Source of the DNA: Acidobacteriales bacterium 59-55
GTDB taxonomy: Bacteria > Acidobacteriota > Terriglobia > Terriglobales > Acidobacteriaceae
Reading direction: 5' to 3'
Length of the DNA stretch: 64,000 bases
Assembly (NCBI GenBank): GCA_001897435.1
Contig: MKSV01000009.1
Span: forward strand, 186,001 to 250,000
The stretch's first letter is position 1. Every line of letters starts with the position of its first letter. The notes under the pieces are model-generated. The model had not been told where the DNA came from, did no database searches, and worked only from the letters and a program-made list of their open reading frames with translations. Made by a program: the position numbers and the translations under genes. Below, piece after piece: positions 16,556 through 25,333 of this stretch.

Positions 16556-17746
16556 CTAATGGAGCATAGCCGTCACGGCGTCCTGTGTGGCTTTGAGGTA
16601 GTTGCCGTAGCCGACGACTACCGTGGAGCCGACCAGCAGGAAGAGGCCCGCGCTGACGAGCCATCGGGTGCGAAGGCTGGTGCCGCGCCACTCCTTGAGG
16701 GCAAGTCCCCATAGGGTGGCGAAGATGATGATCGAGGCCATGTGCAGGGTCCAACTGGAGAAGTCGTACTTGCCCATCTTGGTCTGCCCCATCGAGTAGA
16801 AGAAGAACTGGAAGTACCAGATGACTCCGGCCATGGCGGCAAAAATATAGTTGGCGATCAGTGTCTTCGGCGCGAGGCGGTCGAAGGTTGACTCGTCGAG
16901 CGGGTCGAAGTCGACCAGGGTGTCGCCGGAGGAGTGCGAGGCGCGCATGGGGTTGGTGCCGGGCGCGCCGAAGAACTGTTTGACGGAGCTGTTCTTGACG
17001 ATCAGCACAGCGGACCAGATGAAGTTGGTAAGGAAGCCTCCCCAGAGAACGACGATGAGGATGGGCAGATTCTGCCAGAGGTCGAGGCGGTGGTTGGCGA
17101 GCAACTCGGTCTTGGCGATGTCGCCGATCGGCTTGCCCGCGGCCAGACCGAAGGCGAAGAAGCTGCTCATGATGCCGGCGAAGATGGCCACGGCAATGCC
17201 TTTGGCGAAGGAAAAGTCGGATTCGCCTGCCTCGGCTTTCTCTTCAGGAGTGGTCTCCTGCTCTTTCGACCAGCCCGCGGCTCCATTGACCGCGACGGCG
17301 ACGATGCAGATGGCGACGCCGAGCAGGATGATTTGCCCGGAGGTCTCGTGCATGATGGTGTGGATCTGTCCGGAGTAGATCGGCGGGATCAGTGTGCCGA
17401 AGGCGGTGCAGAGTCCCAGCGCGATGGCGTAGCCGAGAGCGATGCCGAGGTAGCGGATGGCAAGCCCGAAGGTCAGGCCGCCGATGCCCCAAAGCGCGCC
17501 GAAGACGAAGGCATACAGGCAGTCGGAAGGGTGGGTGGCGTAGGCGTTGTGCAGGATGCCGGCGAGGTTGGGCACGAAGATCCAGGCCAGGACGATGGGA
17601 GCGACGATCCAGGCGGCGAAGCCCTGAATGAGCCAATAAATCTCCCACGACCAACGCTTGATGGCGCGGAAGGGGATGAAGTTGGTCGCGGAGGCGAAGC
17701 CGCCGATCCAGTGATAAATGACGCCGATAAACGGATTGGTTCCCAC
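16556..17746 (-). CDS. rhaT: L-rhamnose/H+ symporter
   Basis: 396 residues from a GTG with GAGG 9 nt upstream. About ten membrane helices span the whole length. The N-terminus IYHWIGGFASATNFIPFRAIKRWSWEIYW closely follows the E. coli RhaT pattern ([21 protein letters not shown]). It imports rhamnose with a proton. It is divergent from lutA. A 20-bp element shared with the rhaI promoter lies 76 bp upstream of the start in the same orientation relative to the gene, so coregulation with rhaI is likely. Confidence 0.93.
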   Translation of the reverse strand: MGTNPFIGVIYHWIGGFASATNFIPFRAIKRWSWEIYWLIQGFAAWIVAPIVLAWIFVPNLAGILHNAYATHPSDCLYAFVFGALWGIGGLTFGLAIRYLGIALGYAIALGLCTAFGTLIPPIYSGQIHTIMHETSGQIILLGVAICIVAVAVNGAAGWSKEQETTPEEKAEAGESDFSFAKGIAVAIFAGIMSSFFAFGLAAGKPIGDIAKTELLANHRLDLWQNLPILIVVLWGGFLTNFIWSAVLIVKNSSVKQFFGAPGTNPMRASHSSGDTLVDFDPLDESTFDRLAPKTLIANYIFAAMAGVIWYFQFFFYSMGQTKMGKYDFSSWTLHMASIIIFATLWGLALKEWRGTSLRTRWLVSAGLFLLVGSTVVVGYGNYLKATQDAVTAMLH

Positions 17747-17802
17747 GCGGGCCTCGTTGGTGGTGCAATGATAGTGGTTGTGCTGTGCCGGTATTATCCT
17801 AC

Positions 17803-17832
17803 CTGACGCGATTTGCGTTGGGGAAATATACT
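17803..17832 (+). promoter_or_regulatory. Candidate lutABC promoter
   Basis: CTGACG (17803-17808) and TATACT (17827-17832) are spaced 18 bp. Transcription would start near 17839 and leave about 40 nt before the CTG at 17879. The -10 lies inside the 20-bp element at 17823-17842, so whatever binds the element would directly affect lut transcription. Confidence 0.45.
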
Positions 17833-17842
17833 CTCTATTGAA
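17823..17842 (-). promoter_or_regulatory. 20-bp rha element, copy 1 (rhaT/lutA intergenic region)
   Basis: Read on the minus strand it is TTCAATAGAGAGTATATTTC, identical over all 20 bases to 20790-20809 in front of rhaI. It points toward rhaT here and toward rhaI there. TATATT inside it could be the -10 hexamer of both sugar genes. It sits between divergent rhaT and lutA. Confidence 0.75.
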
Positions 17843-17878
17843 TTTAATGCGCTGGCCGATGCGGCCGGAGGTTTGGCT

Positions 17879-18619
17879 CTGCGAGTTTCGCTATTCATTA
17901 CCTGCTATAACGACACGCTGTTTCCTGAGACGGGCAAATCCGTTGTGAAGGTGCTGGAACGGCTGGGGCACACGGTGGAGTTTCCTGCCGGGCAGACCTG
18001 CTGCGGGCAGATGCACTACAACACCGGATATCAGGCCGAGGCGATGCCGTTAGTGCAGCGCTTTGTCGATCAGTTCCGCGATGCGGAGGCCGTGGTGGTG
18101 CCGTCCTCTTCCTGCGTCACCATGATGAAGGACCACTATCCGAAGATGGCCGAGGAGATTGGCGACGCAAAGCTGATGGCGGATGTCGATGCGCTGCTGC
18201 CGAGGGTGTTTGAGTTTTCGGAGTTTCTGACGCGGCGGTTGGGTCTGGAGGATGTGGGAGCCTACTATCCGCATCGCGTGACGTACCACGCAAGCTGCCA
18301 CGGGCTGCGGAATCTCGGATTAGGCGATGGGCCGCAGCGGCTGCTCAGGGCGGTGCGAGGAATCGAACTGGTCGATCTTGAGGGGCTGGAGCAGTGCTGC
18401 GGATTCGGCGGCACCTTTGCCGTGAAGAATGCCGATGTATCGAGCGCGATGCTGGCGGAGAAGACGACGGCTGTGCTGAATACAGGTGCCGAGGTCTGCA
18501 CGGCTTGCGACAATAGCTGCCTGATGCATATTCAGGGTGGCTTGCACCGGCAGCGAGCGGGGGTGAAGACGGTGCATCTGGCGGAGATTCTGGCCGGGGA
18601 AGAGACGGTGCGGCGATGA
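17879..18619 (+). CDS. lutA: L-lactate utilization Fe-S oxidoreductase subunit LutA (YkgE)
   Basis: About 246 residues if translation starts at CTG 17879 (GGAGG 7 nt upstream); TTG 17873 is the other option. An ATG at 17813 opens the frame, but it lies upstream of the candidate promoter and its extra 22 residues do not resemble LutA, which begins (M)RVSLFxTC. Two CCG domains are visible: GQTCCGQMHYNTGY with HASCHGLRNLGL, and EQCCGFGGTF with CTACDNSCLMHI. These bind Fe-S clusters. With LutB and LutC it oxidises L-lactate to pyruvate. It overlaps lutB by ATGA. Confidence 0.9.
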   Translation: MRVSLFITCYNDTLFPETGKSVVKVLERLGHTVEFPAGQTCCGQMHYNTGYQAEAMPLVQRFVDQFRDAEAVVVPSSSCVTMMKDHYPKMAEEIGDAKLMADVDALLPRVFEFSEFLTRRLGLEDVGAYYPHRVTYHASCHGLRNLGLGDGPQRLLRAVRGIELVDLEGLEQCCGFGGTFAVKNADVSSAMLAEKTTAVLNTGAEVCTACDNSCLMHIQGGLHRQRAGVKTVHLAEILAGEETVRR

Positions 18620-20073
18620 GCGGCGTGGCGTTGGACCCGAAGACAGCGGCGGCATTTCCCATCGCGGCCAGGACGGCGCTGGGCGATACGCAGATGCGCA
18701 AGAACGTTCGCCATGCCACCGAGGTGATTCAGGCCAAGCGGGCGCGCGTGGTTGCCGAGATGCCGGACTGGCAGCAGTTGCGCGAGGCGGGTAAGCAGAT
18801 TCGTCAGCACACGATGGAGCATCTGGACTATTACCTGCAGGAGTTTGAGGCCAACTGCACGCGGGCGGGCGGGGTGGTGCACTGGGCGCGGGATGCGGAG
18901 GAAGCTCGACGGATCGTTGTCGAACTGGTGAAGGCCAGCGGCTCCGATGAGGTTATCAAGATCAAGTCGATGACCACCGAGGAGATTCAACTGAATGCGG
19001 CGCTGGAGCGTGCCGGAGTTCATGCCTACGAGACTGACCTGGCGGAACTGATTATTCAGCTTGGAGAGGACCAGCCCTCGCATATCGTTGTGCCGGCGCT
19101 GCACAAGAACCGGCAGCAGATTCGGGAGATCTTCAAACGGAGGATGAACCTGCCGGAGCTGGGCGAGACGCCGCAGGATCTGGCCGACGCGGCGCGGATG
19201 TTTCTGCGCGAGAAGTTCCTGCGCGTGAAGACAGGTGTAAGTGGAGCCAACTTCCTGATCGCCGAGACGGGCGGTGTCTGCATCGTCGAGAGCGAGGGCA
19301 ATGGGCGCATGTGTCTGACGCTGCCGGAGACGCTGATTACGATCGCGGGAATCGATAAGGTTGTGCCGCGGTTTGAGGATCTTGAGGTGCTATTGCAATT
19401 GCTTCCCCGGTCGGCCACCGGCGAGCGCATGAATCCCTATAACTCGATCTGGACCGGTGTTCGCGAGGGCGATGGCCCACAGACATTTCATGTGGTGCTG
19501 ATGGACAACGCACGGACGGAGATTCTGGCGGACAAGGATGGCCGAAATACGCTGAACTGCATTCGCTGCGGAGCCTGCCTGAATGTCTGCCCGGTCTACC
19601 GGCAGACGGGCGGTCAAGCCTATGGCAGCGTGTATGCCGGTCCGATCGGCGCGATCCTGACGCCGCAGTTGCAGGAGATGCATCATGCGGAGAGCCTGCC
19701 GTTTGCCTCTTCACTGTGCGGCGCCTGCTATGAGGTTTGCCCGGTGAAGATCAATATCCCCGAGGTGCTGATCCATCTGCGCGGCAAGGTGGTGCAACAG
19801 AAGACAGCAGGGGTGTCGGGCCTGTTCGACGTGGAAGCCGTGGCGATGAAGGCCATGGGAATGATCTTCAAGAGCGAGCGGCGGTTCCGGGCGGCGCAGC
19901 GGCTGGGCCGTATGTCGGAGACTCCGCTGGTGCGCAAGGACGGGCAGGGCGTGGGATGGATTAGCTGGCTGCCGGGAATGCTCGGCGGGTGGACCCAGGT
20001 GAGGGATCTGCAGGAGATGCCGAAGGAGACTTTCCGGGATTGGTGGGAGAAGCGAGGGAAGCATGGGAAGTGA
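18616..20073 (+). CDS. lutB: L-lactate utilization iron-sulfur protein LutB (YkgF)
   Basis: 485 residues. The N-terminal LUD domain includes KIKSMTTEEIQLNAALE and ANFLIAETGGVCIVESEGNGR. Two ferredoxin-type cluster motifs follow, CIRCGACLNVCPVYR (about residues 315-330) and SLCGACYEVCPVKINIPE (about 365-382). The C-terminal tail contains LPGMLGGWTQVRDLQEMPKETFRDWW, typical of LutB. It carries electrons in the LutABC lactate dehydrogenase complex. Starts within lutA and overlaps lutC by 11 bp. Confidence 0.95.
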   Translation: MSGVALDPKTAAAFPIAARTALGDTQMRKNVRHATEVIQAKRARVVAEMPDWQQLREAGKQIRQHTMEHLDYYLQEFEANCTRAGGVVHWARDAEEARRIVVELVKASGSDEVIKIKSMTTEEIQLNAALERAGVHAYETDLAELIIQLGEDQPSHIVVPALHKNRQQIREIFKRRMNLPELGETPQDLADAARMFLREKFLRVKTGVSGANFLIAETGGVCIVESEGNGRMCLTLPETLITIAGIDKVVPRFEDLEVLLQLLPRSATGERMNPYNSIWTGVREGDGPQTFHVVLMDNARTEILADKDGRNTLNCIRCGACLNVCPVYRQTGGQAYGSVYAGPIGAILTPQLQEMHHAESLPFASSLCGACYEVCPVKINIPEVLIHLRGKVVQQKTAGVSGLFDVEAVAMKAMGMIFKSERRFRAAQRLGRMSETPLVRKDGQGVGWISWLPGMLGGWTQVRDLQEMPKETFRDWWEKRGKHGK

Positions 20074-20734
20074 GGCGATAACGGCGATCTCTGCATCGGC
20101 GAGAGCCGAGGTCTTGCGGCGGATCAGGCTGGCGAAGGGCGGGACTTCGGATGCGAATGCCGCGCGGACGGGTTGGAGCAACGTAGTTCGGCAGTATCGT
20201 CGGGAGACTGCGCAGGCAGCGAGCGCGACGCTGGAGATGTTCGAAGACCGGTTGCGGGATTACGACGCCCATGTCGAGCGGGTTGTTCCTGCGGAGGTTG
20301 CCGGGGCGGTGGCGAAGATGATCGCAGGGCGCGGAAAGCGGCGGATGGTGATTCCATCCGGTCTCCCGGCTGAGTGGCTCCCGCCGGGGCTTGAGTTTGT
20401 GGTGGATGATGGAATGAGCGCCGTGGAGCTTGATGCGTTCGACGGTGTTATGACAGGCTCGACGGTCGCGATTGCGGAGACCGGGACCGTGGTATTGCAA
20501 AATGCCGCCGGACAGGGACGGCGGGCGATAACGCTGGTGCCGGACTATCACCTATGTGTCGTCAATGCGGCGGATGTGGTGGAGACAGTTCCAGAGGCGA
20601 TGGAGCGGTTGCGCGCGACCTCCGGGCTGGCAACAACCTTTTTTTCCGGGCCTTCGGCGACGGCGGATATTGAGATGACAAGGATCAAGGGAGTGCATGG
20701 ACCGAGGCATCTCGATGTTGTCCTGATGACATAA
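20063..20734 (+). CDS. lutC: Lactate utilization protein LutC (YkgG)
   Basis: 223 residues, beginning inside the lutB 3' end. The LUD domain has the blocks MVIPSGLPAEWLP, GVMTGSTVAIAETGTVVLQ and DYHLCVVNAADVVETVPEAM. It ends with TFFSGPSATADIEMTRIKGVHGPRHLDVVL, the hallmark of LutC. It is the third member of the operon that oxidises L-lactate. In this locus the lactate is presumably the product of the lactaldehyde dehydrogenase domain encoded at 26724-28931. Confidence 0.94.
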   Translation: MGSEAITAISASARAEVLRRIRLAKGGTSDANAARTGWSNVVRQYRRETAQAASATLEMFEDRLRDYDAHVERVVPAEVAGAVAKMIAGRGKRRMVIPSGLPAEWLPPGLEFVVDDGMSAVELDAFDGVMTGSTVAIAETGTVVLQNAAGQGRRAITLVPDYHLCVVNAADVVETVPEAMERLRATSGLATTFFSGPSATADIEMTRIKGVHGPRHLDVVLMT

Positions 20735-20789
20735 ATTGCTTCGGAAATCCCTTTGACAAACGCAGGCGCAAGGTGCAGTCTTTGTATGT

Positions 20790-20809
20790 TTCAATAGAGA
20801 GTATATTTC
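20790..20809 (+). promoter_or_regulatory. 20-bp rha element, copy 2 (rhaI promoter)
   Basis: TTCAATAGAGAGTATATTTC, an exact copy of the rhaT-side element in the same orientation relative to its gene. It ends 37 bp before the rhaI ATG. TATATT (20802-20807) is a candidate -10; no good -35 is visible 17 bp upstream (TCTTTG), which would fit an activator-dependent promoter. Confidence 0.72.
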
Positions 20810-20846
20810 TACTTTTAATGGATTCTGAGTTTGAAGGGATTTGGCA

Positions 20847-22052
20847 ATGACAACAAATGGTGCAGGTACGGCGGAAAGAGACGCGGAGAAGGTATGGAGC
20901 GCGCTGGATAGCTTTCGCATCGAAGTACCTTCGTGGGGATTCGCTAACACAGGAACGAGATTTGGAAAATTCGTGCAGGGGGGCGCAGCTACGTCGACGG
21001 AAGAGAAGTTCGCCGATGCATCGCAGGTCAACCAACTGACTGGTGCAAGCCCTACTGTCGCTCTGCATGTGCTGTGGGATCTTCCGGGTGGAAAGGCCGA
21101 CGTTCCGGCGATTCAGGCGCTCGAGAAGAAGTACGGGGTGAAGTCGGGTGGCATCAACCCCAACCTGTTTCAGGATGCGGAATATAAATATGGCTCCATT
21201 GCAAACCCCAGCAAGGAGATTCGCGGCCTTGCGTTGAAGCACCTGCTGGATTCGGTCGAGATCGGCAAGGCTCTCGGCTCGAAGGACGTTTCGCTGTGGA
21301 TTGCCGATGGCTCCAGCTATCCGGGGTCGCAGAGCGTGCGCCGGCGCATTGAGTGGATGCGCGAGGTTCTTGGCGCGACCCATGCGGCGCTTGGACCGGA
21401 TCAACGGATGCTGGTGGAGTACAAGCCTTTCGAGCCGTACTTTTATCACACCGACATCGCGGACTGGGGCATGGCGCTTGATCTGGCGCGCAACGCCGGT
21501 CCCAAGGCCAAGGTGCTGGTGGATACCGGGCATCATTATCAGGGAACGAACATCGAGCAGGTTGTAGCGTGGCTCCTGCACCTTGGAGAACTGGGCGGCT
21601 TTCACTTCAATGACCGCAAGTATGCGGACGACGATCTGACGCTGGGCTCGATCGATCCTTATCAGTTGTTCCGCATCTTCCACGAGATCGTGAGCGCCGG
21701 TGCGAAAGAGCGCGAAGGAATCGCTTTTATGATCGACCAGAGCCACAACCTCAAGGGCAAGGTCGAAGCGATGGTGCAGTCAGTGGTAACGGCGCAGGAG
21801 CTCTATGCGAAGGCTTCGCTGATTGATCAGGAGAAGCTGGTGGAGTTGCAGGATTCCTGCCGTCTGGTCGAAGCGGAGGAGTGCTTCCGGTCGGCCTTCT
21901 GGCAGGATGTCCGGCCTCTCGTCCGCGAGTGGCGCATCGCACGCGGACTGCCTGCCGATCCGCTGAAGGCGCTGGCCGAGAACGGTTACGTGGAGAAGAT
22001 CACGAAAGAACGCGGGAGCAGGAACGCGCGCAGCGTCTCCACTTATGCGTGA
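20847..22052 (+). CDS. rhaI: L-rhamnose isomerase (RhaI family)
   Basis: 401 residues from the ATG at 20847, with GAAGGGA upstream; a TTG two codons earlier is less likely. Key regions are the N-terminal SWGFANTGTRFGKF, LWIADGSSYPGSQS, MLVEYKPFEPYFYHTD (metal Glu), VLVDTGHHYQGTNIEQ (metal Asp/His) and GGFHFNDRKYADDDLTLGSIDPYQLF. This is the TIM-barrel isomerase of the Pseudomonas stutzeri/Bacillus type rather than E. coli RhaA. It converts L-rhamnose to L-rhamnulose using divalent metal. It stands alone behind its own promoter element. Confidence 0.95.
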   Translation: MTTNGAGTAERDAEKVWSALDSFRIEVPSWGFANTGTRFGKFVQGGAATSTEEKFADASQVNQLTGASPTVALHVLWDLPGGKADVPAIQALEKKYGVKSGGINPNLFQDAEYKYGSIANPSKEIRGLALKHLLDSVEIGKALGSKDVSLWIADGSSYPGSQSVRRRIEWMREVLGATHAALGPDQRMLVEYKPFEPYFYHTDIADWGMALDLARNAGPKAKVLVDTGHHYQGTNIEQVVAWLLHLGELGGFHFNDRKYADDDLTLGSIDPYQLFRIFHEIVSAGAKEREGIAFMIDQSHNLKGKVEAMVQSVVTAQELYAKASLIDQEKLVELQDSCRLVEAEECFRSAFWQDVRPLVREWRIARGLPADPLKALAENGYVEKITKERGSRNARSVSTYA

Positions 22053-22104
22053 CAGGATTTGTGGATTGGTTCAGGAGCAGGTCGAAGGATGACAGGGTTT
22101 TGCG

Positions 22105-22127
22105 GGGTGGGGATATACACCCCACCC
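22105..22127. other. GC-rich hairpin between convergent rhaI and ADOP permease
   Basis: GGGTGGGG and CCCCACCC are perfect arms around ATATACA, flanked by TGCG and ATCGCA. No T-run follows, so it is not a standard terminator, but it sits in the 169-bp gap between two convergent genes where one would be useful. Confidence 0.45.
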
Positions 22128-22221
22128 ATCGCAAACTGCGCGATGAATGGGGCACCCCTTCTTTTGTGGCCAGGCTGAGAGTGACAGGCAACGACGCCAG
22201 AAGAGGCTACGGGCTGTCTTG

Positions 22222-24987
22222 CTATTCGTAGCGTAGGGCGACGACGGGATCAATTTTGGTCGCACGGTAGGCGGGAAACCATGCCGCGATGAGTGTCACG
22301 ACTGCGATCGTCAGGATGGCCGAGAGAAAGGTCAGCGGATCTGAAGGACTCAGGCCGAAGAGTTGGGACTGGATGGTGCGGCTGGCGGCCAGCGTTGCGG
22401 GAATCCCGATGGCAATTCCTATGGCGAGCAGAAACAGCGATTCCCTGAGGATCATCCAGAGCACGCCGTTGGGCTGGGAACCGAGCGCCAGGCGAATTCC
22501 GATCTCGTTAGTGCGGCGAACGACGTTGTAGCTCATGACGCCATACAGTCCGATGCAGGCCAGCGAAAGGGCAAGCAGCGAGAAGAACACGGAGAGTTGT
22601 GAGATGAGCTTTTCTCGATCCATAAGGTGATCTAGTTGCTGGCCCATAGTTTTTACCTGGAGGATGGGCAGATTGGGGTCTATCTCGGCGAGGGCTCCGC
22701 GGACCGCCGTTGTAAGTTTGGCGGGATCACCTCCGGTGCGCAGCGCAATCCAATAGGCGTAGTTATCGTCTTCCGTGAGTTGCATGACAGGGAGGTAGGC
22801 CATGCGCTCGGGTTGTACCTTGCGAGGGCTGTTGTATTTGGCGTCGCGGACGATGCCGGCGATCTCCCATTCGCCTTTGACGCTGGGATCAGCGACGGTG
22901 AAGCGGCGGCCGATGGCGTCGCCATGGGGAAAGAAGTGGTTGGCCAGCGTCTGGTTGACGATGACGACTTTAGGCGAGGTCGCCGTGTCCTGGGATTCGA
23001 TGGGACGGCCTTGAACCATGGGGATCCCCATGGTCTCGAAGAAGCGAGGGCCGACGCGGTTAAGCAGCGTGCTGGTGTCTTCGCCTGGTATAGGAGTGTG
23101 ACCCTTGATAGAGATAGGTGAGATCCAGTTGCCGGGGTTGATGGCGGGCACGCCCGAGATGGTCGCGGACTTTACGCCAGGGAGAGCGTCGAGGCGGCCG
23201 AGGATCCTTTCATAGAGGCCGTTGAGCTGGGCGGCTTTGTATCCGGCGAACTTAGGGTTGAAGTTTACGAGCAAGACATTGGTGCGGTTGAAGCCGAAGT
23301 CCTGATCTTCGAGGTTATGGAGGGTGCGCACAAAGAGGCCGGCTACGGCGAGCAGCACCAGAGACAGCACCACCTGCGAGGTGACGAGGATGTTGGGAAG
23401 AAGGCGGCTGGAGCGCCCTCCGGAACTTGATGCGGTGCGGGCGTTTGAGGTGAGAGTCGGGGTTGCGCTGATGCGCGAAATGCGCAACGCAGGTGCGATG
23501 CCAAAGAGCAGAGCCGTCAGTACGCAGAGACCGAAGGTAAAGGCGAGAACGCGCAAGTCGGGGGTGGCGGAGAGCGCGGTGTGGCCGACTGCGATCCCGG
23601 CTACGACGAAGCGGATGAGGAGACGGGTTCCCCAGAAGGCGAGGATCAGGCCGAATGCACCGCCCATGAAGGAGAGCAGCAGAGTTTCCGTAAGAATCTG
23701 GCGAACGATGAGGGAGCGGCTGGAGCCGAGCGCGAGACGAATGGAGAACTCTCGTTCACGCGCAGCGGCCTTGGCGAGGAGGAAGTTAGTGAGGTTGGCG
23801 CAGGCGATGAGAAGGACGAGGATGACGACGCCCATGAGAATGTGCAGGGGCTGCTGGTAGCTGTTGCGCATGTTGGAGATGCCGTTTTCGCCGGGGAGAA
23901 GCTCGACAAAAGTTTTCTGTATCTGCTGGCTGGCCTCGGCGCTGAGCGGATGGGGTTCGTGGTCCCTGAGATATTGCTGGGCCTGAGCGGTGACCCATGC
24001 CTGGGCCTGCTTCATATTTGCGTCCGGTTTGCGGCGGCCCATGAAGTGCAGCCATTGGAGGCCGTTCGGCGCCAGCAGGGTGGGCTGTTGCATCACTTCA
24101 GCCTGCATGGTCAGAGGGAGCCACATATCCGGAGACACTGCGTCGAGATCCACACCGTAGAACTTCGCGGGCATGACTCCGACGACGGTGAAGGGCTGGC
24201 CATTGATGGTGATTGCGCTGCCGATGACGGCGGGATCGGCAGAAAGTGTCTGCTGCCAATAGCGGTAGCTGATGACAGCGACGGGGTTGCGCCCGGGCGA
24301 TTGCGTGTCGGAAGGAAGGAGGGAACGGCCGAGTAGAGGCTCGGCGCCAAGGACGCTGAAGAAGTTGCCGGTGACGAGATGGCTGATGGCCTGGGTAGCT
24401 GTGCCGGTGGAGGTGGCAGCGGATCTGACGCTGACCATGGTGGGAAAGCTGGCGAAGGCGGTAATCCCCTGGAAGAAGGTTTGTTGATGCTGGAGCTGCT
24501 GGTAGAAGTCGTAAGGAAACAGGTCCATGGAACCGTTTGGGATTCCGGCAATACGTCCGCCGCCGACCTCCTTGCCGAAGGCTACGAGGCTCTGCGGATC
24601 GGTGACCGGCAGTGACTTCAACATGAGGTTGTTGATGAGGGTGAAGATAGAAGTGTTGGCGCCGATGCCGAGGGCCAGCGAAAGGATGGCGACGGCGGTG
24701 AAGCCGGGGCTCTTAGCCATCATGCGCAGGCTGAAGCGGATGTCCTGCCAGATATTTTCGGCAGTGGACTCCCAACCGGAGGCGCGGACTTTGTGCTTTA
24801 CGGTCTCTGTGCTGCCCATCTCGATACAGGCAGCACGCCGGGCCTGCTCGTGGCTCATGCCGCGGCGCAACTTTTCCTGCGTGGAAGCTTCCTGAAACGC
24901 CCGCAGTTCTTCGTCCATGTCGCGACTCCGCTGCTGCTTGTGGAAGAGCGCTCTGATTCCGCCGATGAGACTTTGCATGAATGGCAT
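22222..24987 (-). CDS. ABC transporter permease of the ADOP (acidobacterial duplicated orphan permease) type
   Basis: 921 residues from the ATG at 24987 (MPFMQSLIGGIRALF); the frame is open to 25200, but that extension is antisense-like and overlaps the PadR gene. The order is a cytoplasmic helical leader with GMSHEQARRAACIEMGS, the junction IWQDIRFSLRMMAKSPGFTAVA, and a membrane helix LGIGANTSIFTLINN. A MacB periplasmic domain, an FtsX block (about 380-510), a second MacB domain and a C-terminal FtsX block ending WFPAYRATKIDPVVALRYE complete it. ADOPs lack a dedicated ATPase and are expanded in Acidobacteriota. It is paired with a PadR regulator 11 bp upstream. Substrate unknown. Confidence 0.92.
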   Translation of the reverse strand: MPFMQSLIGGIRALFHKQQRSRDMDEELRAFQEASTQEKLRRGMSHEQARRAACIEMGSTETVKHKVRASGWESTAENIWQDIRFSLRMMAKSPGFTAVAILSLALGIGANTSIFTLINNLMLKSLPVTDPQSLVAFGKEVGGGRIAGIPNGSMDLFPYDFYQQLQHQQTFFQGITAFASFPTMVSVRSAATSTGTATQAISHLVTGNFFSVLGAEPLLGRSLLPSDTQSPGRNPVAVISYRYWQQTLSADPAVIGSAITINGQPFTVVGVMPAKFYGVDLDAVSPDMWLPLTMQAEVMQQPTLLAPNGLQWLHFMGRRKPDANMKQAQAWVTAQAQQYLRDHEPHPLSAEASQQIQKTFVELLPGENGISNMRNSYQQPLHILMGVVILVLLIACANLTNFLLAKAAAREREFSIRLALGSSRSLIVRQILTETLLLSFMGGAFGLILAFWGTRLLIRFVVAGIAVGHTALSATPDLRVLAFTFGLCVLTALLFGIAPALRISRISATPTLTSNARTASSSGGRSSRLLPNILVTSQVVLSLVLLAVAGLFVRTLHNLEDQDFGFNRTNVLLVNFNPKFAGYKAAQLNGLYERILGRLDALPGVKSATISGVPAINPGNWISPISIKGHTPIPGEDTSTLLNRVGPRFFETMGIPMVQGRPIESQDTATSPKVVIVNQTLANHFFPHGDAIGRRFTVADPSVKGEWEIAGIVRDAKYNSPRKVQPERMAYLPVMQLTEDDNYAYWIALRTGGDPAKLTTAVRGALAEIDPNLPILQVKTMGQQLDHLMDREKLISQLSVFFSLLALSLACIGLYGVMSYNVVRRTNEIGIRLALGSQPNGVLWMILRESLFLLAIGIAIGIPATLAASRTIQSQLFGLSPSDPLTFLSAILTIAVVTLIAAWFPAYRATKIDPVVALRYE

Positions 24988-24998
24988 AAGGGACTCCG

Positions 24999-25328
24999 TC
25001 AGGCTTCGAGGATTCTGGTGATGGCCGCCAGCTGCCGGCCCCATTGCTGGGTCTCTTCCTTGAGAGCTTTGCGGCCCTGGTCGGTAAGCAGGTAATACTT
25101 GGCGCGTCGATTGTTCTCGGTGGCCCGCCAGTCTGCCTTGATGCGCGCGGCACGTTCGAGGCGGCTGAGAGCGGGGAAGAGCGAGCCCGGATTGACGCAA
25201 AAGACACCATCGCTGATCTGCTCGATGCGAAGGGCAATGCCGTAGCCGTGCATGGGTTCGAGGGCGAGGGTTTTGAGAATCAGCATCTCAAGTGTTCCCT
25301 GGATGAGATCGCTGGGTTTGCCGGCCAT
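24999..25328 (-). CDS. PadR-family transcriptional regulator
   Basis: 109 residues. The winged-helix signature LIQGTLEMLILKTLALEPMHGYGIALRIEQ is followed by VNPGSLFPALSRLERAARIKADW and YYLLTDQGRKALKEE, the wing and dimerisation helix. It begins just inside an inverted repeat (25334-25386) that probably serves as its own operator. It is co-transcribed with the ADOP permease gene, the usual PadR-ADOP pairing, and likely represses the pair until a toxic or envelope-active compound is sensed. Confidence 0.93.
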   Translation of the reverse strand: MAGKPSDLIQGTLEMLILKTLALEPMHGYGIALRIEQISDGVFCVNPGSLFPALSRLERAARIKADWRATENNRRAKYYLLTDQGRKALKEETQQWGRQLAAITRILEA

Positions 25329-25333
25329 GTGTT

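Noticed and set aside
17813..17878. N-terminal extension of lutA from the ATG at 17813
   Set aside because: It spans the shared 20-bp element and the candidate -10 and does not resemble LutA N-termini.
20753..20758. TTGACA as -35 of the rhaI promoter
   Set aside because: No -10-like hexamer lies 16-19 bp downstream; the only good -10 (20802) is too far away.
22105..22127. The rhaI-ADOP hairpin as an intrinsic terminator
   Set aside because: Neither side has a U-tract; kept only as a structural feature.
24988..25200. N-terminal extension of the ADOP permease
   Set aside because: It overlaps padR completely and reads as low-complexity Arg/Gln/Pro; MPFMQSLIGGIRALF is a normal ADOP start.
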